Part shown: piece by piece, positions 14,752-22,292 of the stretch
Layout of the letters: each line of letters opens with the position of its first letter
Position numbering within the stretch: position 1 is the stretch's first letter
Assembly: GCA_016839745.1 (NCBI GenBank)
Contig: JAEOTS010000006.1
Span: 1-32,531 of the forward strand
Length of the DNA stretch: 32,531 bases
Reading direction: 5' to 3'
Source of the DNA: Promethearchaeota archaeon
GTDB taxonomy: Archaea; Asgardarchaeota; Lokiarchaeia; Sigyniarchaeales; SOKP01
Notes under the pieces: generated by a model
What the model was told of the DNA's origin: nothing
Database searches by the model: none
The model's input: the letters and a program-made list of their open reading frames with translations, nothing else
Position numbers and translations under genes: made by a program

Positions 14752-15528
14752 CTAAATTTTATAGTCTTCCAATCCTTTTTTAGTAATCATATAAAGTAAT
14801 TTTTTTTCTGGTAAAAGATGAGAGTTTAATAAATGAATATAACTCATATCATTTTCCCTATAACTTAAATGTAAAAACTCAGAAAAAAAATGATTCAAAT
14901 ACTGCATACCTACAGGGATCTCCTTTATAATTGCATTTTCGTTAAAATTGGGAGCAACTTGAGCTGTTAAAATGGTGATTAAATTATAGTTCTGAGTTAG
15001 ATCATTAATTTTTTCTAAAATCCTTAGAAATGTTGTTTTAGTTTTAAAAAATGATATTTCTTTATCACCACGCTCAAGTCTATAATAATTATTGATAGAG
15101 TCAACAATTAGTAGCTTAATGTTATTGTGTTCAATTATATTTTCAATCTCATTCATTTTTAATAGAAAAGCGGTATTACTCATAATTTTTGAAACTAAAA
15201 TGTTCTTTAAAGCTTTTTCACCATCAAGATTATTAGCAACTGCCAACTCTCTTATCCTTTCGGGACGAAATGTGTTTTCTGTATCTAAATAAATCAATTT
15301 TTGAGATTTACGGAAAGCTTGCATTGATAATTGATGACATAATTGAGTTTTTCCTGTTTTGTTTGCTCCAAAAACCACATATGTCTTTCTCGATTGAAAC
15401 CCCCCCCCTATAACTTTATTGACATTTTTTGAATTAGTTGAAATTTGATTTTTGCCTAAATCTATTTTTTCGATCTCACTAATGATATAATTTTTTTCTA
15501 AATAAACGGATTTTTTCAATTTACCCAT
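14752..15528 (-). CDS. RadA/RadB-family RecA-fold ATPase
   Basis: 258 residues with a RadA-like ATPase core. VIGGGFQSRKTYVVFGANKTGKTQLCHQL contains Walker A at 54-61. DTENTFRPERI (82-92) is the RadA/Rad51 signature, and Walker B is LLIVDSI at 139-145. ILTAQV and IPVGMQYLNHFF in the C-terminal half match the RadA L1/L2 region. It lacks the N-terminal helix-hairpin-helix domain of RadA, so it is a RadB-like paralogue rather than the main recombinase. Residues 41-43 (Gly-Gly-Gly) are encoded by GGGGGGGGG at 15400-15408, a long homopolymer for this AT-rich genome and a place where slippage or base-calling error could break the frame. Divergent from the TFE-beta-like gene. Confidence 0.85.
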   Translation of the reverse strand: MGKLKKSVYLEKNYIISEIEKIDLGKNQISTNSKNVNKVIGGGFQSRKTYVVFGANKTGKTQLCHQLSMQAFRKSQKLIYLDTENTFRPERIRELAVANNLDGEKALKNILVSKIMSNTAFLLKMNEIENIIEHNNIKLLIVDSINNYYRLERGDKEISFFKTKTTFLRILEKINDLTQNYNLITILTAQVAPNFNENAIIKEIPVGMQYLNHFFSEFLHLSYRENDMSYIHLLNSHLLPEKKLLYMITKKGLEDYKI

Positions 15529-15543
15529 ATTGATTTCATCTTT

Positions 15544-15632
15544 TAACGATTACTTTGACTAATATATTAATTATAATAAATTTAAAAAATACGATTTTAT
15601 AATCGTATAATATTAGCAAAAATTAAATCGTA
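15544..15632. repeat. cluster of ACGATT/AATCGT half-sites
   Basis: TACGATT (15590-15596) and AATCGTA (15601-15607) form a perfect 7-bp inverted repeat around TTAT. AATCGTA occurs again at 15626-15632, and ACGATTA at 15546-15552. They lie in the 200-bp divergent spacer between the RadA-like and TFE-beta-like genes and look like operator half-sites. Confidence 0.4.
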
Positions 15633-15703
15633 GAATTAATTTGTGATTAAACATTGAATATCACTTATATAAATTTTAAGATTTGCTTTTATTATAATAT
15701 ACA

Positions 15704-15710
15704 TATAAAT
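15704..15710 (+). promoter_or_regulatory. TATA box candidate; probable leaderless start
   Basis: TATAAAT ends 19 nt and begins 26 nt before ATG 15730. This is the archaeal TATA-to-start distance and predicts a leaderless mRNA. No Shine-Dalgarno sequence is present, in agreement. Confidence 0.4.
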
Positions 15711-15729
15711 TTAGTTACATCCTTTTAAA

Positions 15730-16332
15730 ATGGCAAAAAAAAAGAAAGAAGTTTGTCCCTTTTGTGGAAATAGTTTTGCTTATCTTAGCCGCCACAAGTG
15801 TAAAGTTAAAGAGAGAGTTGAGGGTCCAGAAGAAAGCGAAAAATCTGATGCTGAAAGAAGATTAGAAAGAATAGAAGAAAGAAAACGAGAAGGTGTACGT
15901 GGTTTAAAGAAAGACGAACAAATGGTTTTCAAACATATAATGCAAGTAAAAGATATCTATTTTGATGAATTATTAGAGATTACAAATAAAGAACGAGTAG
16001 AACTCGATAAGATTTTAGATACATTATCTTTACAGTCTAAAATTAAAGTGACCCGTGAGTTAGTAGTAGCTTCATGGACAAAACATATTTCTTTACTTGA
16101 AACTTTTGATGTAAAAGTAAAGGATCGTAAATTTGATAAAAAGAAAAATGATTTCATATTAGATATTTTCTCTCACCAACCGTGTTTAATTTGCCCATTT
16201 GCTAGTAAATGTAATAATACAAATCTTGATCAATTTAATCCAAAACACTGTCCATGGTTATCTGATTGGATAAAATTATCTTTAGAAGGAAAACCTTATG
16301 AAAGAAATTTCGAAGGTGTAATAGAAGAATAA
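15730..16332 (+). CDS. TFE-beta/RPC39(RPC34)-like transcription factor with N-terminal zinc finger
   Basis: A 200-residue protein. It begins with a Cys/His zinc knuckle (Cys9, Cys12, His22, Cys24 in CPFCGNSFAYLSRHKC), followed by a charged Glu/Lys/Arg helix (about 30-58), a winged-helix domain (about 60-115; KDEQMVFKHIMQ to LSLQSKIKV) and a C-terminal cluster C152-x2-C155-x5-C161-x12-C174. That cluster matches the [4Fe-4S] site at the end of RNA polymerase III subunit RPC39 (C-x2-C-x5-C-x10-C followed by an aromatic-rich EW or DW helix). Archaeal TFE-beta proteins share the winged helix plus this Fe-S site and help open promoters with TFE-alpha. The N-terminal zinc finger is not part of the usual architecture. 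The gene seems leaderless and is convergent with rlmE, 6 nt apart. Confidence 0.7.
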   Translation: MAKKKKEVCPFCGNSFAYLSRHKCKVKERVEGPEESEKSDAERRLERIEERKREGVRGLKKDEQMVFKHIMQVKDIYFDELLEITNKERVELDKILDTLSLQSKIKVTRELVVASWTKHISLLETFDVKVKDRKFDKKKNDFILDIFSHQPCLICPFASKCNNTNLDQFNPKHCPWLSDWIKLSLEGKPYERNFEGVIEE

Positions 16333-16338
16333 AGACAA

Positions 16339-16974
16339 CTATTTTTTCTTTAATCCAATTAAGTAGATTTCATTACTCTTTTTATTTGATGATTTTGGTT
16401 TTAAACTCTTAACAACCATAAAACTACGCTTCATTTTCGTATAGAAATTTTCAAAATCAACCCCTTGAAATATTTTTATAACGAAATTTCCTTTGAATTT
16501 GAGGAATTTTGTAAGCTCAAGAATATTAAAGCAAAGTTTAGTTTGTCTTGCTTGATCACTAAATTTGTTTCCTGATTTGTTAATACTTGCATCAGATAGA
16601 ATGAGGTCAAGCTTTTCTTCTTCGAAATATTTACTTACTTCAATAAGAAACTCAGGCGTAGTAAAATCCATTTTAATGATCTTTATACCTTCAAGGGGGG
16701 ATAATTTCTTGGTATCTACGCCCATAATTTTATAGTGATCTCGGTGATAATATTTATCGAAATATCTAGTTAAATTTAATTCAGCATATTTTTTAGCTAT
16801 CTGTAACCACGACCCAGGGGCGCTACCTAAATCTAATATATAATACGCTCTTTTAAAAATATTGTACCTATTTTGAATATCTTGTAATTTAAAAGCCGAA
16901 CGGGCTCTATATCCTTCGCGCTTAGCTTGCTTATAGGCGGCATCTTTTCTGTGTTCTTCTGCATCTTTTGGCAT
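16339..16974 (-). CDS. rlmE: 23S rRNA 2'-O-ribose methyltransferase (FtsJ/RlmE family)
   Basis: An S-adenosylmethionine-dependent ribose 2'-O-methyltransferase of 211 residues. The KDKE catalytic tetrad is complete: Lys29 in RARSAFKL, Asp128 in LILSDAS, Lys167 in FVIKIFQG, Glu202 in NEIYLIG. The SAM-binding loop is LDLGSAPGSWLQ (48-59). The family modifies a uridine in the peptidyl-transferase region of large-subunit rRNA; eukaryotic relatives also modify tRNA anticodon loops, so the exact target is not certain. It follows trm1 by 10 nt in the same direction, forming an RNA-modification operon, with fbp upstream. Confidence 0.93.
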   Translation of the reverse strand: MPKDAEEHRKDAAYKQAKREGYRARSAFKLQDIQNRYNIFKRAYYILDLGSAPGSWLQIAKKYAELNLTRYFDKYYHRDHYKIMGVDTKKLSPLEGIKIIKMDFTTPEFLIEVSKYFEEEKLDLILSDASINKSGNKFSDQARQTKLCFNILELTKFLKFKGNFVIKIFQGVDFENFYTKMKRSFMVVKSLKPKSSNKKSNEIYLIGLKKK

Positions 16975-16984
16975 GGTTTTTATA

Positions 16985-18214
16985 CTAATTTAATTTTTCA
17001 TTTTGTCTTAGAACTTTTTTTAATTCGTCAATTTTCATGTCTGATTTAATCGAGATAAAATCGAAGTGAGTCCTTGAGGCTTTATAACCTTTCTCTTCAA
17101 TTATTTTAATTATGTCTTCTAGTTTAGGGATTGATGACAGTTTTAATTGCTGAGATATTTTATGAATGTTATAATATGAAATAGGCATATTTATTTCATT
17201 AAGTGCGAATTTAAGGATCTTTCTTATTCTATTTTTATTTTTAAAATGAAATTTCTCATTTAAAAGATTTAGTTCTTCTAAATATGATTTTTGATGCAAC
17301 TCACCAACCCATAAAGGTCCAGAATATGATAAATGTTTTTCGCTTAAGCATATAGGGCATTTTTGAGGAACTTTTAAGAGATTCTCAATAACAGATGAAC
17401 GATTCCCACAAGATTTACAATGAATAATATACCCATAACTTTTTGGTAAATCCTTCGAAATCTTTGACTTCCCCCTGAAAGTAATAGTAAAAATTCTTAT
17501 AAAATGGTTAGAATAGAAAGTTAAAAGCGGTATTATGCCTAAATTGTTTATATTGGCGATTCTTGAAATAAAAGACAGTAATATTCGCGCCCCAATTTCC
17601 TTACAATAATCAGTGTGAAGCGGTTTGGCCATATATTTTCTAATACAAACCTTTGGTTTAACTCCAAATAACACTGCTGTGTCTGTTGCTGTTATACATA
17701 ACAATCCTTTATCTTTCTTAATTGCTTTAAAGGCAGAATCAATATAGAGGTTGGGAGTGCCAAAAGGATCAATTGAAATAACATCGGGTAAAGCAGAACT
17801 TCGAGAGATTTCTGAAAACAATAGGTTGGCGTCTTTATTTAACACTTCCGCCTGGTTAGATTCAATTTCATTTAATTCTAAATTGTTTTTAATTAACTCA
17901 ACTGCAATGGGATTTATGTCGTTTAAATATATTTTTTCAACAGTTTTTGTATTTTTTAACAATCGTATTGAACCTATACCCGAAGCCGCCATTGAATCTA
18001 CTACTACTAACGATCCTTGACTTACGATGTTACTATACGCTATAACAGCTAGGATTGATATATCTCTGTTTAGCTCCATTCTTTTGTTATAAAAAACATT
18101 CATAGATTTAGAGGGGATAGTACCGTTATCTAGCTCGTGTAATAAGAATTTCACAGAACCTTCTTGCTTAGTAATGTACTTGTTTTTACCAAAATCTTGA
18201 TTTTCAGTTTTCAT
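16985..18214 (-). CDS. trm1: tRNA (guanine(26)-N(2))-dimethyltransferase Trm1
   Basis: Methylates N2 of G26 in tRNA with S-adenosylmethionine. The N-terminal segment TKQEGSVKFLL and FYNKRMELNRDISIL are typical. The SAM fold has VVDSMAASGIGSIRLL (71-86), LNDINPIAVELIKNNLELN (97-115) and the catalytic ISIDPFGTP (147-154). A zinc ribbon follows (Cys266, Cys269, Cys286, Cys289) with GPLWVGELH (299-307), then the C-terminal winged-helix-like domain. Length 409 is standard for archaea. It is 27 nt downstream of fbp and 10 nt upstream of rlmE. Confidence 0.95.
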   Translation of the reverse strand: MKTENQDFGKNKYITKQEGSVKFLLHELDNGTIPSKSMNVFYNKRMELNRDISILAVIAYSNIVSQGSLVVVDSMAASGIGSIRLLKNTKTVEKIYLNDINPIAVELIKNNLELNEIESNQAEVLNKDANLLFSEISRSSALPDVISIDPFGTPNLYIDSAFKAIKKDKGLLCITATDTAVLFGVKPKVCIRKYMAKPLHTDYCKEIGARILLSFISRIANINNLGIIPLLTFYSNHFIRIFTITFRGKSKISKDLPKSYGYIIHCKSCGNRSSVIENLLKVPQKCPICLSEKHLSYSGPLWVGELHQKSYLEELNLLNEKFHFKNKNRIRKILKFALNEINMPISYYNIHKISQQLKLSSIPKLEDIIKIIEEKGYKASRTHFDFISIKSDMKIDELKKVLRQNEKLN

Positions 18215-18241
18215 ATTATCTTATACTTATTAACTAATTAA

Positions 18242-19237
18242 TTAGTTTGTTGAGAAAAAGAGGTTTACTGGCTTTTCGCTGCCTAACAAACCGCCAGAAG
18301 TTCTCGTATGAATCTCATTAACATTACTTACAGTTAAAGGTTCAATATGATCCATTTTTTTAACTTCATCTGTGTTTTCGGGGCTGCCAATAATTAAAAA
18401 AACTCCTTTTAAAGTTTTAATGATAAATGCCAAAGGAAGCCATTCATAATATATGCGTATTTTAGCTTTTGGTGAAGGAAAATATGAATATATCCCACCA
18501 TAAGTTATTATTGCATGCAAATCCCCAACAAAACTTCCGCTATAGCGATCTTTAAAATTTTGATTAATTAACGCTTGTTCGTAAGCTTTACATCTATCGG
18601 ACCACTTTGTTGAATCTCCTCCAACGCATCTTATACCTCCTTCCGCATTATTAGGTAATTTTTTTAATTCTTGATAAATATAATGATAAAAAGTCATACT
18701 ATATGGGGATGTATCCAGAATGAATTCTGCAACTTTACCATTAAGAGCTAAAACTAGGTTAGTATAAATCCCATAGAGAACATAAAAGCTACAAATAATA
18801 GTTCCCTTCTCATTGTATATTCCCACTATAGTCCCTACGGTTCTATTAACTATAACGTTAGATGAACCGTCTACGGGATCTATTGTAATTCCAAACTTCC
18901 CACTACCTAGAACAGGTTCAGCTTCTTCAGAAGCAACAAATAGAAAACTGACTTCCTTTTCTTTAAGTGCTTTTAGGATAATGCTATGAGTTAATACATC
19001 CTCATGAATTTGTGATTCCCCATAAAGATTGATAGTCTGCTTTTCTACATTTTCAATTTCCATTCTTTGTTCGATTTCGCGCGAAGTGATTCCCCTTTCT
19101 AACAAACCCCTTATGGGAATCGTTGCTTCAGCAATTGTTTCAATGATCTCAATTAACTCATCTCTATCTGAAAACGATTGTGGAATATCATTATCCAACC
19201 ATTTTGATAATTTTATTTTTTCTTTTCTCTCGCTCAT
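18242..19237 (-). CDS. fbp: fructose-1,6-bisphosphatase class I
   Basis: Hydrolyses fructose 1,6-bisphosphate to fructose 6-phosphate in gluconeogenesis. Class I residues align with the animal and bacterial enzyme: the metal site ASEEAEP (Glu104/105), IDPVDGSSN (Asp120, Asp123; usually DPLDGSSN), RYSGSFVGDLHAIITYGGIYSYFP (231-254) and the KIRIYYE segment with substrate Lys259 and metal Glu265. The length of 331 is normal. Most archaea rely on the bifunctional class V aldolase/phosphatase, so a class I enzyme is less common and could reflect transfer. The gene has 81 nt upstream of it, including a TATAAA-like element at 19308-19313, so it probably has its own promoter, and it leads the trm1-rlmE group. 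Confidence 0.92.
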   Translation of the reverse strand: MSERKEKIKLSKWLDNDIPQSFSDRDELIEIIETIAEATIPIRGLLERGITSREIEQRMEIENVEKQTINLYGESQIHEDVLTHSIILKALKEKEVSFLFVASEEAEPVLGSGKFGITIDPVDGSSNVIVNRTVGTIVGIYNEKGTIICSFYVLYGIYTNLVLALNGKVAEFILDTSPYSMTFYHYIYQELKKLPNNAEGGIRCVGGDSTKWSDRCKAYEQALINQNFKDRYSGSFVGDLHAIITYGGIYSYFPSPKAKIRIYYEWLPLAFIIKTLKGVFLIIGSPENTDEVKKMDHIEPLTVSNVNEIHTRTSGGLLGSEKPVNLFFSTN

Positions 19238-19318
19238 TAAAACGACTCATTTGGTGTTTCTAAATTTTAGTTCTCGAATTAAAGTAATGAGCTATAATTC
19301 ATAATCTTTTATATTTTT

Positions 19319-20011
19319 TTATTCAAAACCGCGTTTGGTTAACTTGGAATTTAGCAGAAATGAGATATTATCATTTCCTCTATGTAAAATAAACTTTCGG
19401 TTGTTTGCTGCATCTGTTCGTTCGATTTTGATAGAATTTGTCACCCAATATTGCATTACATTACCACCGCTTTCCACTTCGAAAGTTTGTCCTTCTTGAG
19501 TTCTTCTACTAATTTCATTTACAATCAAGATACCAATCTCATATTTTTGTTTTAAATTAACCAAATTAGCTAACAATTGATTTAGTCTATAATTCAGAAT
19601 AAAGTTTTTTCCTTTTTTCTCACTATTTAATTCTAATCGATATAAATCTGTCATTGAATCTATAACTATTAAATTAAATGTCCCTTTCTTAGTTTTTAAA
19701 TCATCTAGAACGACAAATTCCAAATTAAAAACAAAATTGAATATATCGTCAAAATTCGTGGTATGAATAAATAGAATATTTTCTATAACATCCTCTAAAT
19801 TGCTTTCAAACACAGTACTAATTTTTTTGAATGGAAGATTTGGTTTTGTGTATATGTAAAGTACTTTTTTTTTGTTTAACGCATAAATATTAGCTGTTTG
19901 AAGTGATAATGTAGTTTTCCCAACACCAAAGTCACCCCATAATGAAGTGATTCCCTCTTTAGCATCAGTAGATTTAAAGAACTCATTTACTTTAGTTAGG
20001 GGAAATTGCAT
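19319..20011 (-). CDS. RadB-like RecA-fold ATPase
   Basis: A 230-residue single-domain RecA-fold ATPase. LWGDFGVGKTTLSLQTA holds Walker A (26-33), and Walker B is LIVIDSMTDLYRLEL (114-128). The EISRRTQEG, GNVMQYWVTNSIKIER and RKFILHRG segments match the end of the RadB/RadA core. It has no DNA-binding N-terminal domain and lacks the DTENTFRPERI signature of the neighbouring RadA-like protein, so the two are different paralogues. RadB proteins are thought to modulate RadA in homologous recombination. It is divergent, with starts only 42 bp apart, from a predicted RuvC-fold protein, which fits a shared role in DNA recombination or repair. Confidence 0.85.
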   Translation of the reverse strand: MQFPLTKVNEFFKSTDAKEGITSLWGDFGVGKTTLSLQTANIYALNKKKVLYIYTKPNLPFKKISTVFESNLEDVIENILFIHTTNFDDIFNFVFNLEFVVLDDLKTKKGTFNLIVIDSMTDLYRLELNSEKKGKNFILNYRLNQLLANLVNLKQKYEIGILIVNEISRRTQEGQTFEVESGGNVMQYWVTNSIKIERTDAANNRKFILHRGNDNISFLLNSKLTKRGFE

Positions 20012-20053
20012 AATTATAAATTTTTAATTGTTTATTTGATTTATATAATTAAT

Positions 20054-20917
20054 TTGAGAAATCAACCTTTATATATCTTAACAGAGGATTTGAATTTCTT
20101 CTATATGCTAAAGAACGAACTAGATAAGCATAATATTGAATTTCAGATTTTAAATTTAGATGCAAAAATTCCTAGTATATCTTCTATAATTCTTACAACC
20201 TCCGAAGATATAGATAAGCTAAAAGTAAGAAATCATAATAATTACCTTGTATATTCAAAAAAGGATGATTTTGAGAAGTATTTAATCACGGTAATTGCGG
20301 CCTACAGACTTAGTTATAAAAAAAATTATTCTACATTGACTTTTTCTATAGATCCAGGTAAAAAATTAGGTTTGATGATTTTTTTAGATGATTATTATTT
20401 AGATTCTTATTGCTGTTTTGAGAAAATTGAATTACTTAATATAATAAACAAGTATGTAGAAACATTTCAGGAAGATAATCCAAAATTGATGTATCTAAAT
20501 TTTAAATTAGGTCGAGGTGTTCTTACTATTACATTTGATTTAGTTAAACAACTTTATAGCATTTTCCAAAGTAGAAAAAATCTAAAAGTTTTTTTGATTG
20601 ATGAATTCAGGTCGTCAAAAATTAGATTCTCAAGGGAGAAAACAGGTCGAAAATTTTCAAAAGATGAAATTTCTGCTTTAATTTTAGCATTTAGAAATGG
20701 AATAGTAGTTAACCAAGATAATTATGGAAATATATTTGAGAAAATTAAACGCAAAAAGTTAAATATTGGTAATGTAAATACATTGAAAACTGAAAATCAT
20801 GAGGAATCTTTATTGCGGTTAAAGGATGTGGTAGAGAAGGTGTTATATGGAGAGTTAACTCTCAGTAGAGCAATGAAAATGTTAAACAATAATACATCAA
20901 AATTTGATAAAATTTAA
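20054..20917 (+). CDS. predicted RNase H/RuvC-fold protein
   Basis: I do not recognise a named family, but the second half has an RNase H/RuvC outline. A strand with the turn FSIDPGKKLGLMIF (compare IDPG of RuvC) is followed by two strands and a helix, then LMYLNFKLG, KVFLIDEFRSS and a final helix KDEISALILAFRNG resembling the acidic DxxxA helix of RuvC. Candidate acidic residues are the Asp of IDPG, Asp-Glu of LIDEF and Asp-Glu of KDEIS; a Glu on the fourth strand is not evident, so activity is uncertain. The first about 90 residues form a separate alpha/beta domain starting PLYILTED. The helical C-terminus has VEKVLYGELTLSRAMKML. TTG 20054 is preferred: an upstream TTG at 20006 would overlap the divergent RadB-like gene and add a hydrophobic AT-derived segment. 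Confidence 0.6.
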   Translation: MRNQPLYILTEDLNFFYMLKNELDKHNIEFQILNLDAKIPSISSIILTTSEDIDKLKVRNHNNYLVYSKKDDFEKYLITVIAAYRLSYKKNYSTLTFSIDPGKKLGLMIFLDDYYLDSYCCFEKIELLNIINKYVETFQEDNPKLMYLNFKLGRGVLTITFDLVKQLYSIFQSRKNLKVFLIDEFRSSKIRFSREKTGRKFSKDEISALILAFRNGIVVNQDNYGNIFEKIKRKKLNIGNVNTLKTENHEESLLRLKDVVEKVLYGELTLSRAMKMLNNNTSKFDKI

Positions 20918-21041
20918 CTTTTTTAGAAATTTATAGTAATGAGAGTGATCGAAAGCTTCAGAATTGATCACAAAAATGTAAAAAAAATTTTTTGATGGGA
21001 ATGATTCTTTAATTCTCATTTTTTAGGGAATATTTGTAATT

Positions 21042-22139
21042 ATGAAAAGGATTAAAAGCATTGATATCCTTCGAGGTCTCTGTATATTCTATATGACTTT
21101 TGGACATCTGGTTAGCTGGTGGATCTCCCAAACAGATTTCTGGTTATATGAAATAATATGGAATTATGGGGCTCCAATAGGAGGTGGTGGATTTTTACTT
21201 GTTTCGGGTATGAGCGCCTCATTGTCGTACAAAAGAAATAAGCTTAAAGCTCAAAATTCTCAAGTATTTAAAATGAGTAGAGCCAGGAATATTTATATGT
21301 TGAGAACTTTGATTATATTTCTAATCTCTACTTCATGGAATTTTATGGGTACGCTTTTTATGGGCCTCTCAGGGGTTTGGTTATGGTTTGTTTTACAAAC
21401 AATTTCAATCTCCTTATTTATGGCTTGGCCATTTTTAAAGACCTCTAGAATATTTAGAATATTTATTTGTTTCGTATTCTGGATTAGTAACGAATTTATT
21501 TTATATTGGTTAACTCCTTATAGTAATGAACAAAACATACTTGGATATCTATTCTATTTTCTTTACAATAGCCCTGATCAAAACGTTATTTTGGGCTACT
21601 TTCCGTTCCTCCTCTTAGGAACTGTATTAGGTGATTTATTTTTTGAGTTAGGCAATTTAGAAGATTTAAAAGAAAAACACGCTTTTGTTAAGAGGAAAGT
21701 CCTCATACCAAGTGGGATTTATGGAAGTCTTCTGATAACATTTGGTCTTTTGTATAAATTTCCGGATTTTTCAAATAAGACAACATTTTCTTCTCATATG
21801 TTTATTATCGGAATAGAACTCATTTTATTAGCTTTTTTAGTCTATTTTAAAGATTTTAGAGTATCGAATCCACGAAAGAGATTTAAATTCTTTGAGATTT
21901 ATTCATTTTATTCATTTACTATCTTTCTTTCTCATCATCTCCTCTACTTCCTATTTCAACCAATTTTTAATATAATTGAGATATGGTTTTTTATAATACC
22001 CACAATGATAATATGGACATTTTTCTTTCGATTTATTTATAATAAATGGGGAAAATACGCTTCGATAAAATTTTTAATCAACAAGGTTGCTGTTCATATA
22101 GCAGAAAGAACAGATTCAGTCAAAATTGTGAAATCATAA
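21042..22139 (+). CDS. HGSNAT-like (DUF1624/YeiB-type) membrane acyltransferase, copy 1
   Basis: A 365-residue polytopic membrane protein with about ten hydrophobic segments. The N-terminus, RIKSIDILRGLCIFYMTFGHLVSWW, is the signature of heparan-alpha-glucosaminide N-acetyltransferase-like and DUF1624 proteins. A conserved Arg-Gly and a His in the first helix (FGHL) are probable transfer residues. It is followed by GGGGFLLVSGMSASLSY. Members move acyl groups across the membrane onto sugars or lipids; the substrate here is unknown. It is a clear paralogue of the next gene, sharing the N-terminal motif, the WLWFVLQT/WTWFVLMT segment, the FPFLLLGTVLGD/FFPFFLFGTVIGD segment and the C-terminal KWGKYASIK/KWGWKASLK. 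The pair probably arose by tandem duplication. Confidence 0.8.
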   Translation: MKRIKSIDILRGLCIFYMTFGHLVSWWISQTDFWLYEIIWNYGAPIGGGGFLLVSGMSASLSYKRNKLKAQNSQVFKMSRARNIYMLRTLIIFLISTSWNFMGTLFMGLSGVWLWFVLQTISISLFMAWPFLKTSRIFRIFICFVFWISNEFILYWLTPYSNEQNILGYLFYFLYNSPDQNVILGYFPFLLLGTVLGDLFFELGNLEDLKEKHAFVKRKVLIPSGIYGSLLITFGLLYKFPDFSNKTTFSSHMFIIGIELILLAFLVYFKDFRVSNPRKRFKFFEIYSFYSFTIFLSHHLLYFLFQPIFNIIEIWFFIIPTMIIWTFFFRFIYNKWGKYASIKFLINKVAVHIAERTDSVKIVKS

Positions 22140-22292
22140 CATTATAATTTTTTAATCTTAGTTTTCTAAATCTAGAACCTTCTAAATTTCTGAAATAAAC
22201 CCTTACTAGGCAAATTTAAATTAAAATTTTATATTAAATGTTGAATTTATTAATTTTAATCCTAAACCCTAAGTATTAAATAAGGGGACATA

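Noticed and set aside
20945..20971. GTGATC...GATCAC inverted repeat between the RuvC-like and acyltransferase genes
   Set aside because: Only 6-bp arms around a 15-nt spacer; too weak to support as a hairpin or operator without other evidence.
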